A stretch of 64,000 nucleotides of DNA from Fulvivirga marina (GCF_016775155.1 NZ_JAEUGD010000042.1:1-64000); one strand, 5' to 3'; shown: positions 1 to 11,363, numbered from the stretch's first letter. Numbers and translations: made by a program. The notes: a model not told the origin generated them from the sequence alone.

Positions 1-37
1 CAATTCTAAAAACATCTAAATCTGTTGAAAAAGAAAA

Positions 38-63
38 CCGTCCCAAAATGACTTTTGAGACGG
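38..63 (-). terminator. Terminator downstream of dnaK
   Basis: An inverted repeat has 11-bp arms (one mismatch) around a TGAC loop. Read on the minus strand it is followed by a T-rich tract (TTTTCTTTTT), so it fits an intrinsic terminator about 30 bases past the dnaK stop codon. Confidence 0.75.
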
Positions 64-92
64 CCTCCTTAACCTTAATTCAAGTAAGCAGA

Positions 93-2015
93 TTACTTTT
101 TATTGTTATCGTCTACTTCTTCAAATTCTACATCAGATACATCTCCTTCAGATCCTGCATCTGCCTGACCTTCAGCATTTGCTCCTGCTCCCCCAGCCTG
201 ATCAGCACCAGAAGCTGCATACATTTCCTGAGCCGCACCTTCCCAGGCTTTGTTTAGGTCTTCCATAGCTTTTTCTATGGCATCAACATCCTGAGCCTGA
301 TGTGCTTTCTTCAATTCTTCAAGAGCACCGTTGATTTTAGTCTTGTTATCATCAGAGAGCTTCTCTCCATACTCTTTCAACTGCTTCTCAGTTTGGAAGA
401 TCAATGAATCCGCAGCGTTGATCTTGTCGATCTTTTCTTTTGCTTGCTTGTCAGCTTCAGCGTTGGCCTGAGCTTCCTGCTTCATTTTTTCGATTTCTTC
501 ATCGGTCAAGCCTGAAGAAGCTTCGATTCTGATTTTTTGCTCTTTACCTGTACCTTTATCTTTTGCAGAAACATTCATGATACCATTAGCATCGATATCG
601 AACGTTACTTCAATTTGAGGCACACCTCTTGGAGCCGGTGGAATTCCGTCAAGATGGAATCTACCGATCGTTCTGTTATCTCTCGCCATTGAGCGCTCTC
701 CTTGTAGTACGTGAATTTCTACAGAAGGCTGATTGTCAGCGGCAGTTGAAAATACTTCAGATTTCTTTGATGGAATCGTAGTGTTCGCTTCTATTAATTT
801 GGTGAACACACCTCCCATAGTTTCGATACCTAAAGAAAGTGGAGTGACATCAAGGAGAAGTACATCTTTAACTTCACCAGTAAGTACACCACCTTGGATT
901 GCAGCACCAATAGCTACTACTTCGTCAGGGTTCACGCCTTTTGAAGGTTTTTTCCCGAAGAACTTCTCAACCTCTTCCTGGATTTTTGGGATTCTTGTTG
1001 AACCACCTACCAAGATTACTTCATCAATGTCAGAAGGGCTAAGGCTTGCATCTTTAAGAGCGACCTTACAAGGCTCCATGGATCTTTTGATCAGATCATC
1101 AGCAAGCTGCTCAAATTTTGATCTTGTTAGTTTCCTTACCAAGTGTTTTGGCACACCGTCAACGGGCATGATGTATGGTAAGTTGATTTCAGTTTCAGTA
1201 GAGCTTGATAACTCTATTTTAGCTTTTTCTGCAGCTTCTTTCAATCTCTGAAGAGCCATAGGGTCTTTTCTAAGATCTACATTCTCGTCATTTTTGAATT
1301 CGTCTGCCAACCAGTTGATAATTACCTGGTCAAAATCATCCCCACCCAAGTGAACATCACCATTGGTTGATTTCACTTCAAATACGCCATCACCAAGCTC
1401 AAGGATTGAGATATCAAAGGTACCACCACCAAGGTCATACACAGCGATCTTCATATCCTTATCTTTCTTGTCAAGACCATAAGCTAAAGCAGCAGCCGTA
1501 GGCTCGTTAATGATCCTTTTTACTTCAAGTCCGGCAATTTGACCAGCTTCTTTAGTGGCATGACGTTCAGCATCATTAAAATAAGCAGGTACGGTAATTA
1601 CCGCCTCTTTAATTTCTGTTCCCAGGTAATCTTCAGCAGTAGACTTCATTTTCTGAAGGATCATTGCTGATATTTCCTGAGGTGTATAGTGTCTGTCTCC
1701 TATCTTAACTCTTACGGTATCATTGTTACCTTTTTCAAGAGAGTATGAAACAGCTTTGCGCTCTTCGCTTACCTCAGTGTACTTTTTACCCATAAATCTC
1801 TTTACAGAGCTGATGGTGTTATGAGGGTTAGTAATAGCTTGCCTTTTCGCAGGATCTCCCACCTTTCGCTCACCTTTTCCATCGTCAAGAAAAGCGACAA
1901 TCGAAGGAGTTGTTCTTCTACCTTCGCTATTTGGGATTACCACAGGCTCATTTCCCTCCATCACGGCAACGCAAGAGTTGGTTGTTCCTAAGTCAATTCC
2001 AATAATTTTTCCCAT
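93..2015 (-). CDS. dnaK: Chaperone protein DnaK (Hsp70)
   Basis: DnaK is the ATP-dependent cytoplasmic Hsp70 chaperone that works with DnaJ and GrpE. The 640-residue length is normal. The N-terminal phosphate-binding motif [10 protein letters not shown], the second phosphate loop [10 protein letters not shown] near residue 195, the adenosine motif VGGSTRIP near 337 and the linker-proximal [10 protein letters not shown] near 390 are all present. A Gly/Ala-rich tail ends in the acidic segment [11 protein letters not shown], which resembles the EEVD-type tail of bacterial DnaK. It is a single transcription unit here: grpE and dnaJ lie about 11 kb away on the same strand. A terminator follows it and a strong hairpin separates its upstream region from the next gene. 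Confidence 0.98.
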   Translation of the reverse strand: MGKIIGIDLGTTNSCVAVMEGNEPVVIPNSEGRRTTPSIVAFLDDGKGERKVGDPAKRQAITNPHNTISSVKRFMGKKYTEVSEERKAVSYSLEKGNNDTVRVKIGDRHYTPQEISAMILQKMKSTAEDYLGTEIKEAVITVPAYFNDAERHATKEAGQIAGLEVKRIINEPTAAALAYGLDKKDKDMKIAVYDLGGGTFDISILELGDGVFEVKSTNGDVHLGGDDFDQVIINWLADEFKNDENVDLRKDPMALQRLKEAAEKAKIELSSSTETEINLPYIMPVDGVPKHLVRKLTRSKFEQLADDLIKRSMEPCKVALKDASLSPSDIDEVILVGGSTRIPKIQEEVEKFFGKKPSKGVNPDEVVAIGAAIQGGVLTGEVKDVLLLDVTPLSLGIETMGGVFTKLIEANTTIPSKKSEVFSTAADNQPSVEIHVLQGERSMARDNRTIGRFHLDGIPPAPRGVPQIEVTFDIDANGIMNVSAKDKGTGKEQKIRIEASSGLTDEEIEKMKQEAQANAEADKQAKEKIDKINAADSLIFQTEKQLKEYGEKLSDDNKTKINGALEELKKAHQAQDVDAIEKAMEDLNKAWEGAAQEMYAASGADQAGGAGANAEGQADAGSEGDVSDVEFEEVDDNNKK

Positions 2016-2132
2016 GATAAATTCTTATTTATTAATATTCAGTTTCAAAAGATTTTATTCGTTATCAATAGTTTATCAATGGTTATGCCAAATGAAATAA
2101 TGTGACAGATTGGCAGTGTTGGCGGTGAATAT

Positions 2133-2180
2133 TAATTAAAAAAGCCCTGCTCAAATATTTGAGCAGGGCTTTTTTAATTA
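2133..2180. terminator. Long perfect palindrome, terminator-like
   Basis: This 48-bp perfect palindrome has 24-bp arms with a GC-rich core (GCCCTGCTC) flanked by A and T runs. It sits between the 5' region of dnaK and the 3' end of the collagen-like lipoprotein gene. On the minus strand it follows the lipoprotein stop by about 12 bases and is followed by a T-run, so it most likely terminates that gene and insulates dnaK. Confidence 0.8.
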
Positions 2181-2191
2181 TGTTTCTTGAT

Positions 2192-2839
2192 TTATAGTTT
2201 TTCAAAAACTATAACATCTACCTCTCCTGAAACATTAAGCGCGTTACCGGTTTCGTTAGATGCAGCAGCCATAGTAAAAGAAAATTTGAATTTTAAATTA
2301 TTTGTGGTTTCATCAAAGTTGTAGTCAGTAATTTCAGCAGTTGTTGGAGTTCTGAAAATTTGCTGAAATACTTTCAGATCAGTAGTGACAATATTTTTAC
2401 GGAAGTAGAATGAAGATATCTTAAATGTTTTGCTTTCACTTTGCGCATCCGTTACATCAAAACTTATTTGCATATATGAGTCTTGATAAACATCGTCTGG
2501 AGCGCTTAAAAAGCGTTCAACTTTAAAATTGTAGTCAGTGCCTTTGGTAACAATATTATAGCTTGCAAGGTCATCCACCGCAGTAAATTTGAAGTCGGAT
2601 GTATCTTTAAATGCAATCTCATCTGAGCGGGTTCCATCCAGAAATACCCTGATATTGCCATATTTAACAAGCTCATCAAACCCTACACCATTTTCGCCAT
2701 CCACACCGTTTTCGCCATCTACTCCGTTAGTGCCATCAGCTCCATCTGTCCCGGCAGGGCCGGGTTCCCCATCTTCGGCACAATTAACCAGTGAAATGCT
2801 CATTATTACAACAAAAAATAAATAGAATAACTTTTTCAT
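2192..2839 (-). CDS. Lipoprotein with short collagen-like repeat
   Basis: The function is not known. The 215-residue protein starts with a lipoprotein signal peptide whose lipobox cysteine is in SLVNCAED near residue 20. About ten Gly-X-Y triplets rich in GEN, GVD and GTD follow immediately (residues about 24-53), resembling the collagen-like stalk of many Bacteroidota surface proteins. The remaining 160 residues look like a beta-rich globular domain with no motif I recognise. The triplets are encoded by near-identical DNA repeats, so repeat number could vary by slippage. It appears monocistronic, with a perfect palindrome just downstream. Confidence 0.75.
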   Translation of the reverse strand: MKKLFYLFFVVIMSISLVNCAEDGEPGPAGTDGADGTNGVDGENGVDGENGVGFDELVKYGNIRVFLDGTRSDEIAFKDTSDFKFTAVDDLASYNIVTKGTDYNFKVERFLSAPDDVYQDSYMQISFDVTDAQSESKTFKISSFYFRKNIVTTDLKVFQQIFRTPTTAEITDYNFDETTNNLKFKFSFTMAAASNETGNALNVSGEVDVIVFEKL

Positions 2840-3055
2840 AAAGTAATTAATTAAAAAATTAGAAAAAAACTTACTTGATTAGATGTAATATGGGGGCTGC
2901 AAATTTAAATAAAAATAGAGAAAAATATAGATGACTTAACTTTTTTGAATGTCCATAACAGATTATTTGGCTGAAAGTCATTAATATATGGAAGGATATT
3001 GGCAATTGAGATGCTTAGAAATTCTTTCAGAAACCTAAACTTAAAAGTAAACATG

Positions 3056-3063
3056 TAACTTTG
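3056..3063 (+). promoter_or_regulatory. Bacteroidota -7 promoter box for prfC
   Basis: TAACTTTG matches the Bacteroidota primary-sigma -7 consensus TAnnTTTG and lies 19 bases before the prfC ATG, implying a very short leader. No good -33 TTTG is visible at the expected distance. Confidence 0.5.
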
Positions 3064-3082
3064 CAGCTTCGAAATTTATAAT

Positions 3083-4663
3083 ATGGCATTAAAAGAAGAA
3101 ATAGCAAAGCGAAGGACATTTGGGATTATCAGTCACCCGGATGCAGGAAAGACAACACTAACAGAAAAACTGCTGCTTTTTGGAGGAGCGATACAAACTG
3201 CCGGGGCGGTGAAGTCAAATAAAATAAAAATGCATGCCCGTTCTGACTGGATGGAGATAGAAAAGCAGAGAGGTATATCAGTGGCTACTTCCGTCATGGG
3301 CTTTAACTATAATGGGAAAAAGATAAACCTGCTGGATACCCCTGGTCACCAGGATTTTGCCGAGGATACTTACCGTACGCTAACTGCTGTTGACAGTGTG
3401 ATCATGGTAATTGATTGCGTAAAGGGTGTGGAGATCCAGACAGAAAAGTTAATGGAGGTTTGTCGTATGCGTAAAACCCCCGTGATATGCTTTATTAATA
3501 AGCTCGATAGAGAAGGGCGTGATCCATATGATTTGCTTGATGAGATTGAGGAGAAACTTGATATTAAGGTAAGACCTTTAAGCTGGCCAATCAGTATGGG
3601 TAAGACTTTTAAGGGTGTTTATAGTCTATATAATAAAACGCTACATCTTTTTCAACCTAGTAAAACTAAGGTGGAAGGGGATGGTATGACCATAAAAGAT
3701 ATCAATGACCCATTTATTGATAAGGAAGTAGGGGAGAGCTATGCTAATCAGCTTCGAGAAGATGTAGAGCTGATAGAAGGTGTCTATCCTGAGTTTGATG
3801 TTGATGAATATTTGGCAGGAAATGTTGCCCCCGTGTTTTTTGGGAGTGCAGTTAATAATTTTGGAGTTAAAGAACTTTTAGATTGTTTTATTGACCTAGC
3901 TCCGGCTCCAAAATCAAGGGAGACCGAAGAAAGAGTTGTCGCTCCTGATGAAAACAAATTTTCAGGTTTCATTTTCAAGATCCATGCAAACATGGATCCA
4001 AATCACCGGAATAGAATTGCCTTTATTCGAGTGTGCTCTGGAAAATTTGAAAGAGGGACTAATTATTATCATGTGCGGGCTGATAAAAAAATCAGATTTT
4101 CGAATGTAACGGCTTTTATGGCTCAGGAGAAGGAATTGGTAGATGAGGCGTGGCCGGGAGATATCGTTGGTTTGTATGATACCGGTAACCTAAAAATAGG
4201 TGACACTATTACGGAAGGAGAGAAGGGAGTTTATAAAGGTATACCCAGTTTCTCACCAGAGATATTCAAAGAAGTGGTGAATAAGGATGCTATGAAAACC
4301 AAACAGTTGGAGAAGGGTCTTAATCAATTGATGGAGGAAGGTGTAGCTCAATTGTTTTCATATGAGCTAGGGTCCAGAAAGGTTGTGGGAACTGTTGGAG
4401 CACTTCAATTTGAGGTAATTCAGCATCGCTTGAAGCACGAGTATGGTGCCTCTTGCGATTTTATGCCTATGAACTTGTACAAGGCTTGTTGGATAAGTAG
4501 CAAAGATAAAAAGGCGCTCAATGCATTTGTTGATTCCAAATACAGACACATTGCCAAAGATAAAGATGGAAAACTTGTCTTTATGGCAGAGTCACGTGCC
4601 TGGCTTACCATGGTGCAGGACAATTTCCCTGATATAGAGTTTCATTTTACATCGGAGTTTTAA
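3083..4663 (+). CDS. prfC: Peptide chain release factor 3
   Basis: RF3 is a translational GTPase that recycles RF1/RF2 from the ribosome after peptide release. The GTPase motifs are clear: P-loop HPDAGKTTL at residues 18-26, switch [10 protein letters not shown] near 85 and the guanine-specificity motif NKLDRE near 139. The 526-residue length is typical of PrfC rather than EF-G. The ATG is preceded by a TAACTTTG promoter box. The pseudouridine synthase gene follows after only 20 bases and is probably cotranscribed. Confidence 0.96.
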   Translation: MALKEEIAKRRTFGIISHPDAGKTTLTEKLLLFGGAIQTAGAVKSNKIKMHARSDWMEIEKQRGISVATSVMGFNYNGKKINLLDTPGHQDFAEDTYRTLTAVDSVIMVIDCVKGVEIQTEKLMEVCRMRKTPVICFINKLDREGRDPYDLLDEIEEKLDIKVRPLSWPISMGKTFKGVYSLYNKTLHLFQPSKTKVEGDGMTIKDINDPFIDKEVGESYANQLREDVELIEGVYPEFDVDEYLAGNVAPVFFGSAVNNFGVKELLDCFIDLAPAPKSRETEERVVAPDENKFSGFIFKIHANMDPNHRNRIAFIRVCSGKFERGTNYYHVRADKKIRFSNVTAFMAQEKELVDEAWPGDIVGLYDTGNLKIGDTITEGEKGVYKGIPSFSPEIFKEVVNKDAMKTKQLEKGLNQLMEEGVAQLFSYELGSRKVVGTVGALQFEVIQHRLKHEYGASCDFMPMNLYKACWISSKDKKALNAFVDSKYRHIAKDKDGKLVFMAESRAWLTMVQDNFPDIEFHFTSEF

Positions 4664-4683
4664 ATAAATTAGAGAAGAGGTTC

Positions 4684-5364
4684 ATGCTTACCAAAAAAGA
4701 TATATTATATGAAGACAATCACCTGTTGGTTGTTAATAAACCAGCAGGACTGCTCGTTCAGGGAGATAAAACAGGGGATGTAACACTTGCTGAAGAAGGT
4801 AAGGCCTATATTAAAAAAGAATACAATAAGCCTGGAGCGGTTTTTCTAGGCGTTATTCATCGGCTTGACCGCCCAGTAAGTGGTACTGTAGTAATGGCCC
4901 GAACCTCTAAAGCCCTTGAAAGAATGAATAAGGCTTTTAAGGAACGACAAATAGAAAAAACCTATTGGGCAATAACAACACACCGCCCTCCCAATACTCA
5001 GGGAGAGCTTGTTCATTGGCTAAAAAAGAACACAAAGATTAATAAAGCGGTTGCCTCTAATAAGCAGGTCAGTGGCTCACAAAAGGCCATATTGAATTAT
5101 AAGTTGATCGGTCGTATTGCTGAATATTATCTACTCGAGATTAAGCTGATGACTGGGCGGCCACACCAGATTAGGGTACAATTGGCGAAAATCGGCTGCA
5201 CTATTATGGGAGATGTGAAGTATGGAGCTAGTAAACCCAGCAAGGATGGTAATATTTATTTACATTCCAGATCAGTTTCTTTTGAGCATCCTGTGAAGAA
5301 GGAAAAAATGTCCTTTACCGCGCCGGTGCCAAATGATCAGATTTGGAAACTATTTGATAACTAA
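4684..5364 (+). CDS. RluA-family pseudouridine synthase
   Basis: This enzyme isomerises uridine to pseudouridine in rRNA or tRNA. The catalytic-aspartate motif HRLDRPVSG is near residue 60 and the family motif GRPHQIRVQLA near 158. At 226 residues it is a short form lacking an S4 RNA-binding domain, so the exact target (RluA, RluC, RluD or TruC class) cannot be told. It follows prfC by 20 bases, and its stop overlaps the next start (TAATG), which suggests translational coupling. Confidence 0.92.
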   Translation: MLTKKDILYEDNHLLVVNKPAGLLVQGDKTGDVTLAEEGKAYIKKEYNKPGAVFLGVIHRLDRPVSGTVVMARTSKALERMNKAFKERQIEKTYWAITTHRPPNTQGELVHWLKKNTKINKAVASNKQVSGSQKAILNYKLIGRIAEYYLLEIKLMTGRPHQIRVQLAKIGCTIMGDVKYGASKPSKDGNIYLHSRSVSFEHPVKKEKMSFTAPVPNDQIWKLFDN

Positions 5365-5663
5365 TGAGGAAACCCGGCTGGTTAGATAAGTTGGAAAGGA
5401 GATGGAATGTGACAACAATCCAGGCTATTGTTATTTTAATTGTTTTTGCGTGCACTGGCTTTACTGTATTGTTTTTAAAGGAACCCATTTTATCACTAAT
5501 AGCAGAAAAGGAAGATAGAAATTGGGTCTTTACCTTGTGCTATTATTTACTTATCCTGCCTGTTTATAACACCATTCTACTGGTTTATGGATTTCTGTTT
5601 GGTCAGTTTAACTTTTTCTGGGAGTTTGAGAAACGAATGTTCCGCAGAATGTTTGGGAAGTAG
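5364..5663 (+). CDS. Small two-helix membrane protein (DUF6787-like)
   Basis: This 99-residue protein of unknown function has a positively charged N-terminus (KLERRW) followed by two hydrophobic segments, at about residues 18-42 and 53-80, and a basic C-terminus. It resembles a small Bacteroidota family that I recall as DUF6787, without a known role. Its start overlaps the stop of the pseudouridine synthase gene by one base, placing it last in the prfC unit. Confidence 0.7.
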   Translation: MRKPGWLDKLERRWNVTTIQAIVILIVFACTGFTVLFLKEPILSLIAEKEDRNWVFTLCYYLLILPVYNTILLVYGFLFGQFNFFWEFEKRMFRRMFGK

Positions 5664-5822
5664 AGACTCTTCTGGTATTGCGGTTCAATAAGGTCGGCTC
5701 ATGGTGTATGGGGCTGTTTTTTATGTGCTTCTTCTGGGTAGAACTTAAAAAGTTATTAGGTTTGGTGATTTCGCTGAGAAAACAATTAATGCCTCCATGT
5801 AAGGACTGATGCTTTGTAAATA

Positions 5823-5864
5823 AAAAGGCTGTTTAGATGTTTCTCAACTTCTAAACAGCCTTTT
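5823..5864. terminator. Bidirectional terminator hairpin
   Basis: A 15-bp perfect stem (AAAAGGCTGTTTAGA and its complement) with a 12-base loop is flanked by A and T runs. It lies between the converging prfC and atpDC units, 20 bases from the atpC stop, and can serve both. The 160 bases between it and the plus-strand gene show no ORF or RNA I recognise. Confidence 0.75.
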
Positions 5865-5884
5865 CAAAGCTTTATATTAAAAAT

Positions 5885-6133
5885 TTACTCTCCAATCAAA
5901 CCGTCGGCGAGTAAAACTATTTTATTATTAAGCACCTCGACAACACCCCCGGATATTTCCACGTTGTGTTTCCCTTCTTTGTTTTGATAAGTCACAGTAC
6001 CCTTGCCTAGGCTACTTACTAAAGGGGCATGGTCATTTAAAACTTGAAATGAGCCGTCAACACCTGGAAAAGCAATAGCATTGACTTCTCCTTCATATAC
6101 TTTTTTAGCAGGTGTAACTATTTCTAAAAACAT
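5885..6133 (-). CDS. atpC: F-type ATP synthase epsilon subunit, short form
   Basis: Epsilon belongs to the central stalk of F1 and couples rotation to the F0 ring. The 82 residues cover only the N-terminal beta-sandwich (MFLEIVTPAKKVYEGEV, then the FPGVDGSFQVLNDHAP motif). The C-terminal helical hairpin that inhibits ATP hydrolysis in longer epsilon subunits is absent. Short epsilon subunits are usual in Bacteroidota, so this is not a truncation artefact. It lies downstream of atpD, but a terminator-like hairpin sits between the two genes. Confidence 0.95.
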   Translation of the reverse strand: MFLEIVTPAKKVYEGEVNAIAFPGVDGSFQVLNDHAPLVSSLGKGTVTYQNKEGKHNVEISGGVVEVLNNKIVLLADGLIGE

Positions 6134-6177
6134 ATGACAAAATTTGGTTTAATGGTCCGTTAAAAGACCTGATAAAA

Positions 6178-6204
6178 AAGTGTGAGGTTAATCACCTCAC
6201 ACTT
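6178..6204 (-). terminator. Hairpin between atpD and atpC
   Basis: An 11-bp perfect stem (AAGTGTGAGGT and its complement) with a 5-base loop is followed on the minus strand by six T. It has the form of an intrinsic terminator but lies inside the atpD-atpC unit, 9 bases past the atpD stop. It may attenuate atpC or protect the 3' end of the atpD message. Confidence 0.7.
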
Positions 6205-6212
6205 ACCAGAAT

Positions 6213-7724
<1,512 letters not shown>

Positions 7725-7770
7725 TTATTGTTTTATAGAAATGATTTAGTGCCTCGATAATTTCAGTCCG

Positions 7771-7802
7771 CAAACCTACACGTAAATTATCCATAAAGCA
7801 AA
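7771..7802 (-). promoter_or_regulatory. Bacteroidota promoter of atpDC
   Basis: On the minus strand TTTG (7799-7802), a 20-base spacer and TAGGTTTG (7771-7778) match the Bacteroidota consensus -33 TTTG and -7 TAnnTTTG exactly. The predicted leader to the atpD ATG is about 43 bases. This is the best-scoring promoter seen in the window. Confidence 0.75.
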
Positions 7803-7849
7803 GCTAAGGTGCCTTTTTTAAGTCTAAAGTTAATCTAATGGCTTTTGGC

Positions 7850-9064
7850 TCAGGTGTGTAATACAATACGGAAGGTAGTGCCTTGGTTTTCTTCTGATGA
7901 TTTGACAAAAATCTTTCCTTGGTGATAAATTTCAATGATCCTTTTTGCAAGTGTCAGGCCCAAACCCCAGCCGCGTTTTTTTGTGGTAAAACCTGGGCTA
8001 AAGACTTGTCTTATTTTAGATTTTGGTATTCCTTTTCCAGTGTCTGTTATATCCACAAACACACGATGGTCACTACCTTTTAATATATAGATGTTGATTG
8101 ACCCTGAACCACTCATAGCATCAACGGCATTTTTGCATAAATTTTCGATTACCCACTCAAAAAGAGGGGGGTTGATCATAGCAGTGATCTGTGGTGTTAA
8201 TGAGTCAACAGTCATGTTGACTTTTGGGGAGATTCTGGGCTTTAAGTAATCAATGATATTTTTGATCAGTACTTCAACATTTTCCTCAGAAAGCACTGGT
8301 GTGGAGCCAATGTTGGAAAACCGCTCAGTAATTACCTGCAATTTTTTTATGTCTTTATCTAGTTCGTCAAACAGATTCTTATCTTCTATCTGAGCCTGAT
8401 CTTTGAAGTATTCTACCCAGGCCATTAGAGATGAAATAGGGGTGCCTAGCTGATGGGCGGTCTCCTTAGCCAGGCCAACCCATACGCGATTTTGCTCAGC
8501 GGCTTTGGAGTAGTTGAATATTAAATATACTATAAATGCAAATAACGAAATGACTGATAGCTGTACATAAGGGTAATAGATTAGTTGGGTAAGTAGAAAT
8601 GAGTTTTTATAGTAGACATACTGGACTTCGTATATTTCATTGGTATTCGGGTCTTTTAACCTGACCTCTATGGGATCATAAGTGTCTCTCATTTCTTCCA
8701 ACTCTTCATACAATTGTTGATTCATTTGCACCTGAGATGCAGAAGAATCAATTTCTATATTACGATGTCCTGTAATTTCTCCATTTTCAGTAATTAGTAT
8801 AGTAGGGATGGAGTTATTTTCAAATAATATCTGGTCAGTGATAAAGTATATGTTATTATCAAGGCTTTCATTTGCTGTATATTCCAGCGCCTTAGCAAAA
8901 AGTTCGATTTGTTTTCGCTCTCGTTCCTTTAACTGGTCAACTAGTATGTCTGTATAATATATGGAGGCAACGCTTATAAGTACAGACACTACTAAAACGA
9001 TCCACTTGATCTTGGATTTATTGTAATAGATATCAATGCCAGTTGCTTTGTTTGTTTTAGCCAT
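7850..9064 (-). CDS. Orphan membrane sensor histidine kinase
   Basis: This is a two-component sensor kinase of 404 residues. TM1 lies at about residues 20-40, followed by a periplasmic sensor region of about 125 residues and TM2 near 165-185. Then come the H-box (AHQLGTPISS, the conserved His), the N-box NLCKNAVDAM, and G-boxes DTGKGIP and GWGLGLTLAKRI. The phosphoacceptor motif ETAHQLGTP is the variant seen in the Bacteroidota HAMP-less kinases. No response regulator is adjacent, so its partner is unknown. A terminator separates it from the ABC exporter genes upstream. Confidence 0.9.
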   Translation of the reverse strand: MAKTNKATGIDIYYNKSKIKWIVLVVSVLISVASIYYTDILVDQLKERERKQIELFAKALEYTANESLDNNIYFITDQILFENNSIPTILITENGEITGHRNIEIDSSASQVQMNQQLYEELEEMRDTYDPIEVRLKDPNTNEIYEVQYVYYKNSFLLTQLIYYPYVQLSVISLFAFIVYLIFNYSKAAEQNRVWVGLAKETAHQLGTPISSLMAWVEYFKDQAQIEDKNLFDELDKDIKKLQVITERFSNIGSTPVLSEENVEVLIKNIIDYLKPRISPKVNMTVDSLTPQITAMINPPLFEWVIENLCKNAVDAMSGSGSINIYILKGSDHRVFVDITDTGKGIPKSKIRQVFSPGFTTKKRGWGLGLTLAKRIIEIYHQGKIFVKSSEENQGTTFRIVLHT

Positions 9065-9100
9065 AGATGCCCCTAAAGTTGATCAAAATAAAATAAAAAA

Positions 9101-9124
9101 ACCGGATAATAAACATTATCCGGT
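9101..9124 (-). terminator. Terminator after the ABC exporter genes
   Basis: A 10-bp perfect stem (ACCGGATAAT and its complement) with an AAAC loop is followed on the minus strand by seven T. It ends the ATPase-permease unit and separates it from the sensor kinase gene. Confidence 0.8.
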
Positions 9125-9177
9125 AACGACAGGCTGTCTTTGCAATTGTTCTGGTTGGTGTAGTTCATTGATATTTG

Positions 9178-10455
9178 TTAGTTCTTCATCATGAACCACT
9201 TGGCCAGGGTTTTGTAATTTACCTTAACACCATGCATAAGGATACCTACCCTGTAAATCCTGCCAGCCATCCAGGTGGTGAATATAAATCCAAGCACCAA
9301 CAAAACCATGGATAGTGCCAGTTCCCAGGCAGGAACACCAAATCCGATACGGCCCATCATAGCGATAGGTGAAGTGAATGGAATAATAGATAGCCAGAAG
9401 CTAACGTTCCCATCGGGATTGGTAATAATGCTTTGCATACCTATGATGCCCGCAATGAGCGGTATCATGATTGGAAACATGAATTGCTGCGCTTCTGAAG
9501 GGGAGTCTACAGCAGAACCGGCAGCAGCAAATAAAGCGCCGTATAACATATACCCCCCGATAAAGTAAAAAATAAAGGTGAGGATAATCTTTGTAAACGG
9601 AATATTAGCAAGCAAACGCAAAAATTTTTCTGATGTTTCGACATCTGCTCCTTGTATGGCAGCCTCATGAGGTATTTCTAAGCCCAGCAGGCCTAATACT
9701 GTTGTAGATAAAATAGCTATGAGTACTACCCAAATTAGCACCTGGAAAAGGCCTACTGACGCTACTCCCAATATTTTGCCAAGCATCAACTGGAAAGGTT
9801 TGACAGTTGAAATGATTACTTCTACAATTTTGCTGCTTTTTTCTTCAATTACGCCTTGCATTACCTGTCCCCCATAGGCAAACATGAAAATGTAAATTAG
9901 AAATCCTGTAAAATAACCTATGGCAAATGAAATTCCAGCATCGCTTTCCTTTTCCTCTCCTTCTGCGATGTTTACAGATCGCAGGTCTACCTTGGTTTTT
10001 AGTTTGTCAAGTACTTCTTTGTCAATATTGTAAACTTGGAGCTTGTCATCCTTTATTGCATCCTCTATCTCATTTTCAATATCTCCAATGGTGGAGAAGC
10101 TCGGGTTACTTTTGGCATAAAGAACGAAGCCTTTCGGGGACTCAATGTTAAACTCAGGTATATATAATAGACCGTAATCTTCAGATTCAGCAAAGGCTGT
10201 TTTTGCTGTTTCCAGATCTCCGGTGACTTTAACGAACTCATACTTATCTGTGTTTTCAAAATTGAATGAGCCTTGTTGGTCCAAAACATGGATTACCTGA
10301 GCATTTGCATTCTCAGATTCTTTTTTCATCACATAACCTATCCCACCTATTAATGCAGGAAAAATCAGAGGAACAAGAATGGTTGCTATTAGAAATGACT
10401 TTTTCTTAACTCTGCTCAGGAACTCTCTTTGTATAATTAGAAACGTTTTGTTCAT
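9178..10455 (-). CDS. ABC-2 type exporter permease (NatB-like)
   Basis: This is the membrane subunit of an ABC-2 type exporter, and the substrate is unknown. The 425-residue protein has an N-terminal TM (about 18-40), a periplasmic region of about 130 residues, and five or six TM segments from about residue 175 on, including the family motif IEEKSSKIVEVIISTVKPFQ near 205. This layout matches NatB/ABC2_membrane_3 permeases of sodium-efflux-like systems. Its start overlaps the ATPase stop by 4 bases (ATGA), so the two are translationally coupled. Confidence 0.88.
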   Translation of the reverse strand: MNKTFLIIQREFLSRVKKKSFLIATILVPLIFPALIGGIGYVMKKESENANAQVIHVLDQQGSFNFENTDKYEFVKVTGDLETAKTAFAESEDYGLLYIPEFNIESPKGFVLYAKSNPSFSTIGDIENEIEDAIKDDKLQVYNIDKEVLDKLKTKVDLRSVNIAEGEEKESDAGISFAIGYFTGFLIYIFMFAYGGQVMQGVIEEKSSKIVEVIISTVKPFQLMLGKILGVASVGLFQVLIWVVLIAILSTTVLGLLGLEIPHEAAIQGADVETSEKFLRLLANIPFTKIILTFIFYFIGGYMLYGALFAAAGSAVDSPSEAQQFMFPIMIPLIAGIIGMQSIITNPDGNVSFWLSIIPFTSPIAMMGRIGFGVPAWELALSMVLLVLGFIFTTWMAGRIYRVGILMHGVKVNYKTLAKWFMMKN

Positions 10456-11363
10456 TTGTTACCTCCTACTTTAGAAATGAATATTTCGCTGATACTTGGA
10501 ATTTTCTCAACAAATGAGTGAACTTCCGTGACTGCAACAAGGCTTTTGAGTAATTCATTTGGGCTTGTTTCACCAGCTATTTTCACAATGCTTTTATAAA
10601 AATTTTCATGTAGTAAGTTGTTGTCGAGTACTTTAAAGCTATCAGGAAGTGACCCATTGAGTGCTCCCTGATGTTCCACTATGTATGTGTTTGATTTGTA
10701 GGAGTGCTTGATATCCTTTTTAGAGCCTTCCAGTATTAACTTTGAGTTATTGATCAGGGCTATATGGTCGCAAAGCTCTTCTACTGACTCCATTCGGTGA
10801 GTTGAAAATATAATAGTACTACCTTTATCACGAAGTTCGAATATTTCTTCCTTTATCAGGTTGGCATTTACCGGATCAAAACCTGAGAATGGTTCATCGA
10901 GAATAATAAGTTTTGGCTCATGAAGTACAGTTGAAATAAATTGTATTTTTTGTGCCATACCTTTTGAAAGATCTTCCACTTTCTTGTCCCACCATTCGTA
11001 AATTCCGAGCTTTTTAGTCCATGCCTTGCTTCGGAGGATAGCCTCCTTTCTGGTTAGGTTTCTGAGTTGGCCAAGATACACCAACTGTTCACCAACCTTC
11101 ATTTTTTTATATAGACCCCTTTCTTCAGGCAGGTATCCTATGATAGAAATGTGTTCTGGGCTTAGTTTTTTTCCATTAATGAGAACTTCCCCCTCATCAG
11201 CATCTATGATCTGGTTGATAATCCGAATCATAGTTGTTTTTCCTGCACCGTTGGGGCCTAATAACCCAAAAATGCTTTGAGAGGGAATACTCAGGCTTAC
11301 ATTATCGAGAGCGGTATGATTGGAGTACCGCTTAGTGATATTTTTTGCAATAAGTGCTTCCAA
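10452..11363 (-). CDS. ABC exporter ATP-binding protein (NatA-like)
   Basis: This is the ATPase subunit paired with the ABC-2 permease directly downstream. Walker A GPNGAGKTTMIRI is near residue 36, the signature is the variant LSKGMAQK near 133, and Walker B LIILDEPFSGFDP near 152 is followed by the H-loop STHRM near 187. A C-terminal extension of about 80 residues is typical of the NatA/DrrA class. The transported substrate cannot be inferred. Confidence 0.92.
   Translation of the reverse strand: MEALIAKNITKRYSNHTALDNVSLSIPSQSIFGLLGPNGAGKTTMIRIINQIIDADEGEVLINGKKLSPEHISIIGYLPEERGLYKKMKVGEQLVYLGQLRNLTRKEAILRSKAWTKKLGIYEWWDKKVEDLSKGMAQKIQFISTVLHEPKLIILDEPFSGFDPVNANLIKEEIFELRDKGSTIIFSTHRMESVEELCDHIALINNSKLILEGSKKDIKHSYKSNTYIVEHQGALNGSLPDSFKVLDNNLLHENFYKSIVKIAGETSPNELLKSLVAVTEVHSFVEKIPSISEIFISKVGGNK

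Noticed and set aside
733-1251. Plus-strand open frame inside dnaK, and similar long antisense frames in other genes
   Set aside because: These are shadows of conserved genes on the other strand with Ser/Pro-rich compositions and no homology that I can recognise.
2030-2130. Sigma-54-like promoter upstream of dnaK (TTGGCATAACCATTGA on the minus strand)
   Set aside because: The -12 GC dinucleotide is GA and no sigma-54 activator site is evident. The match is too weak to report as a promoter.
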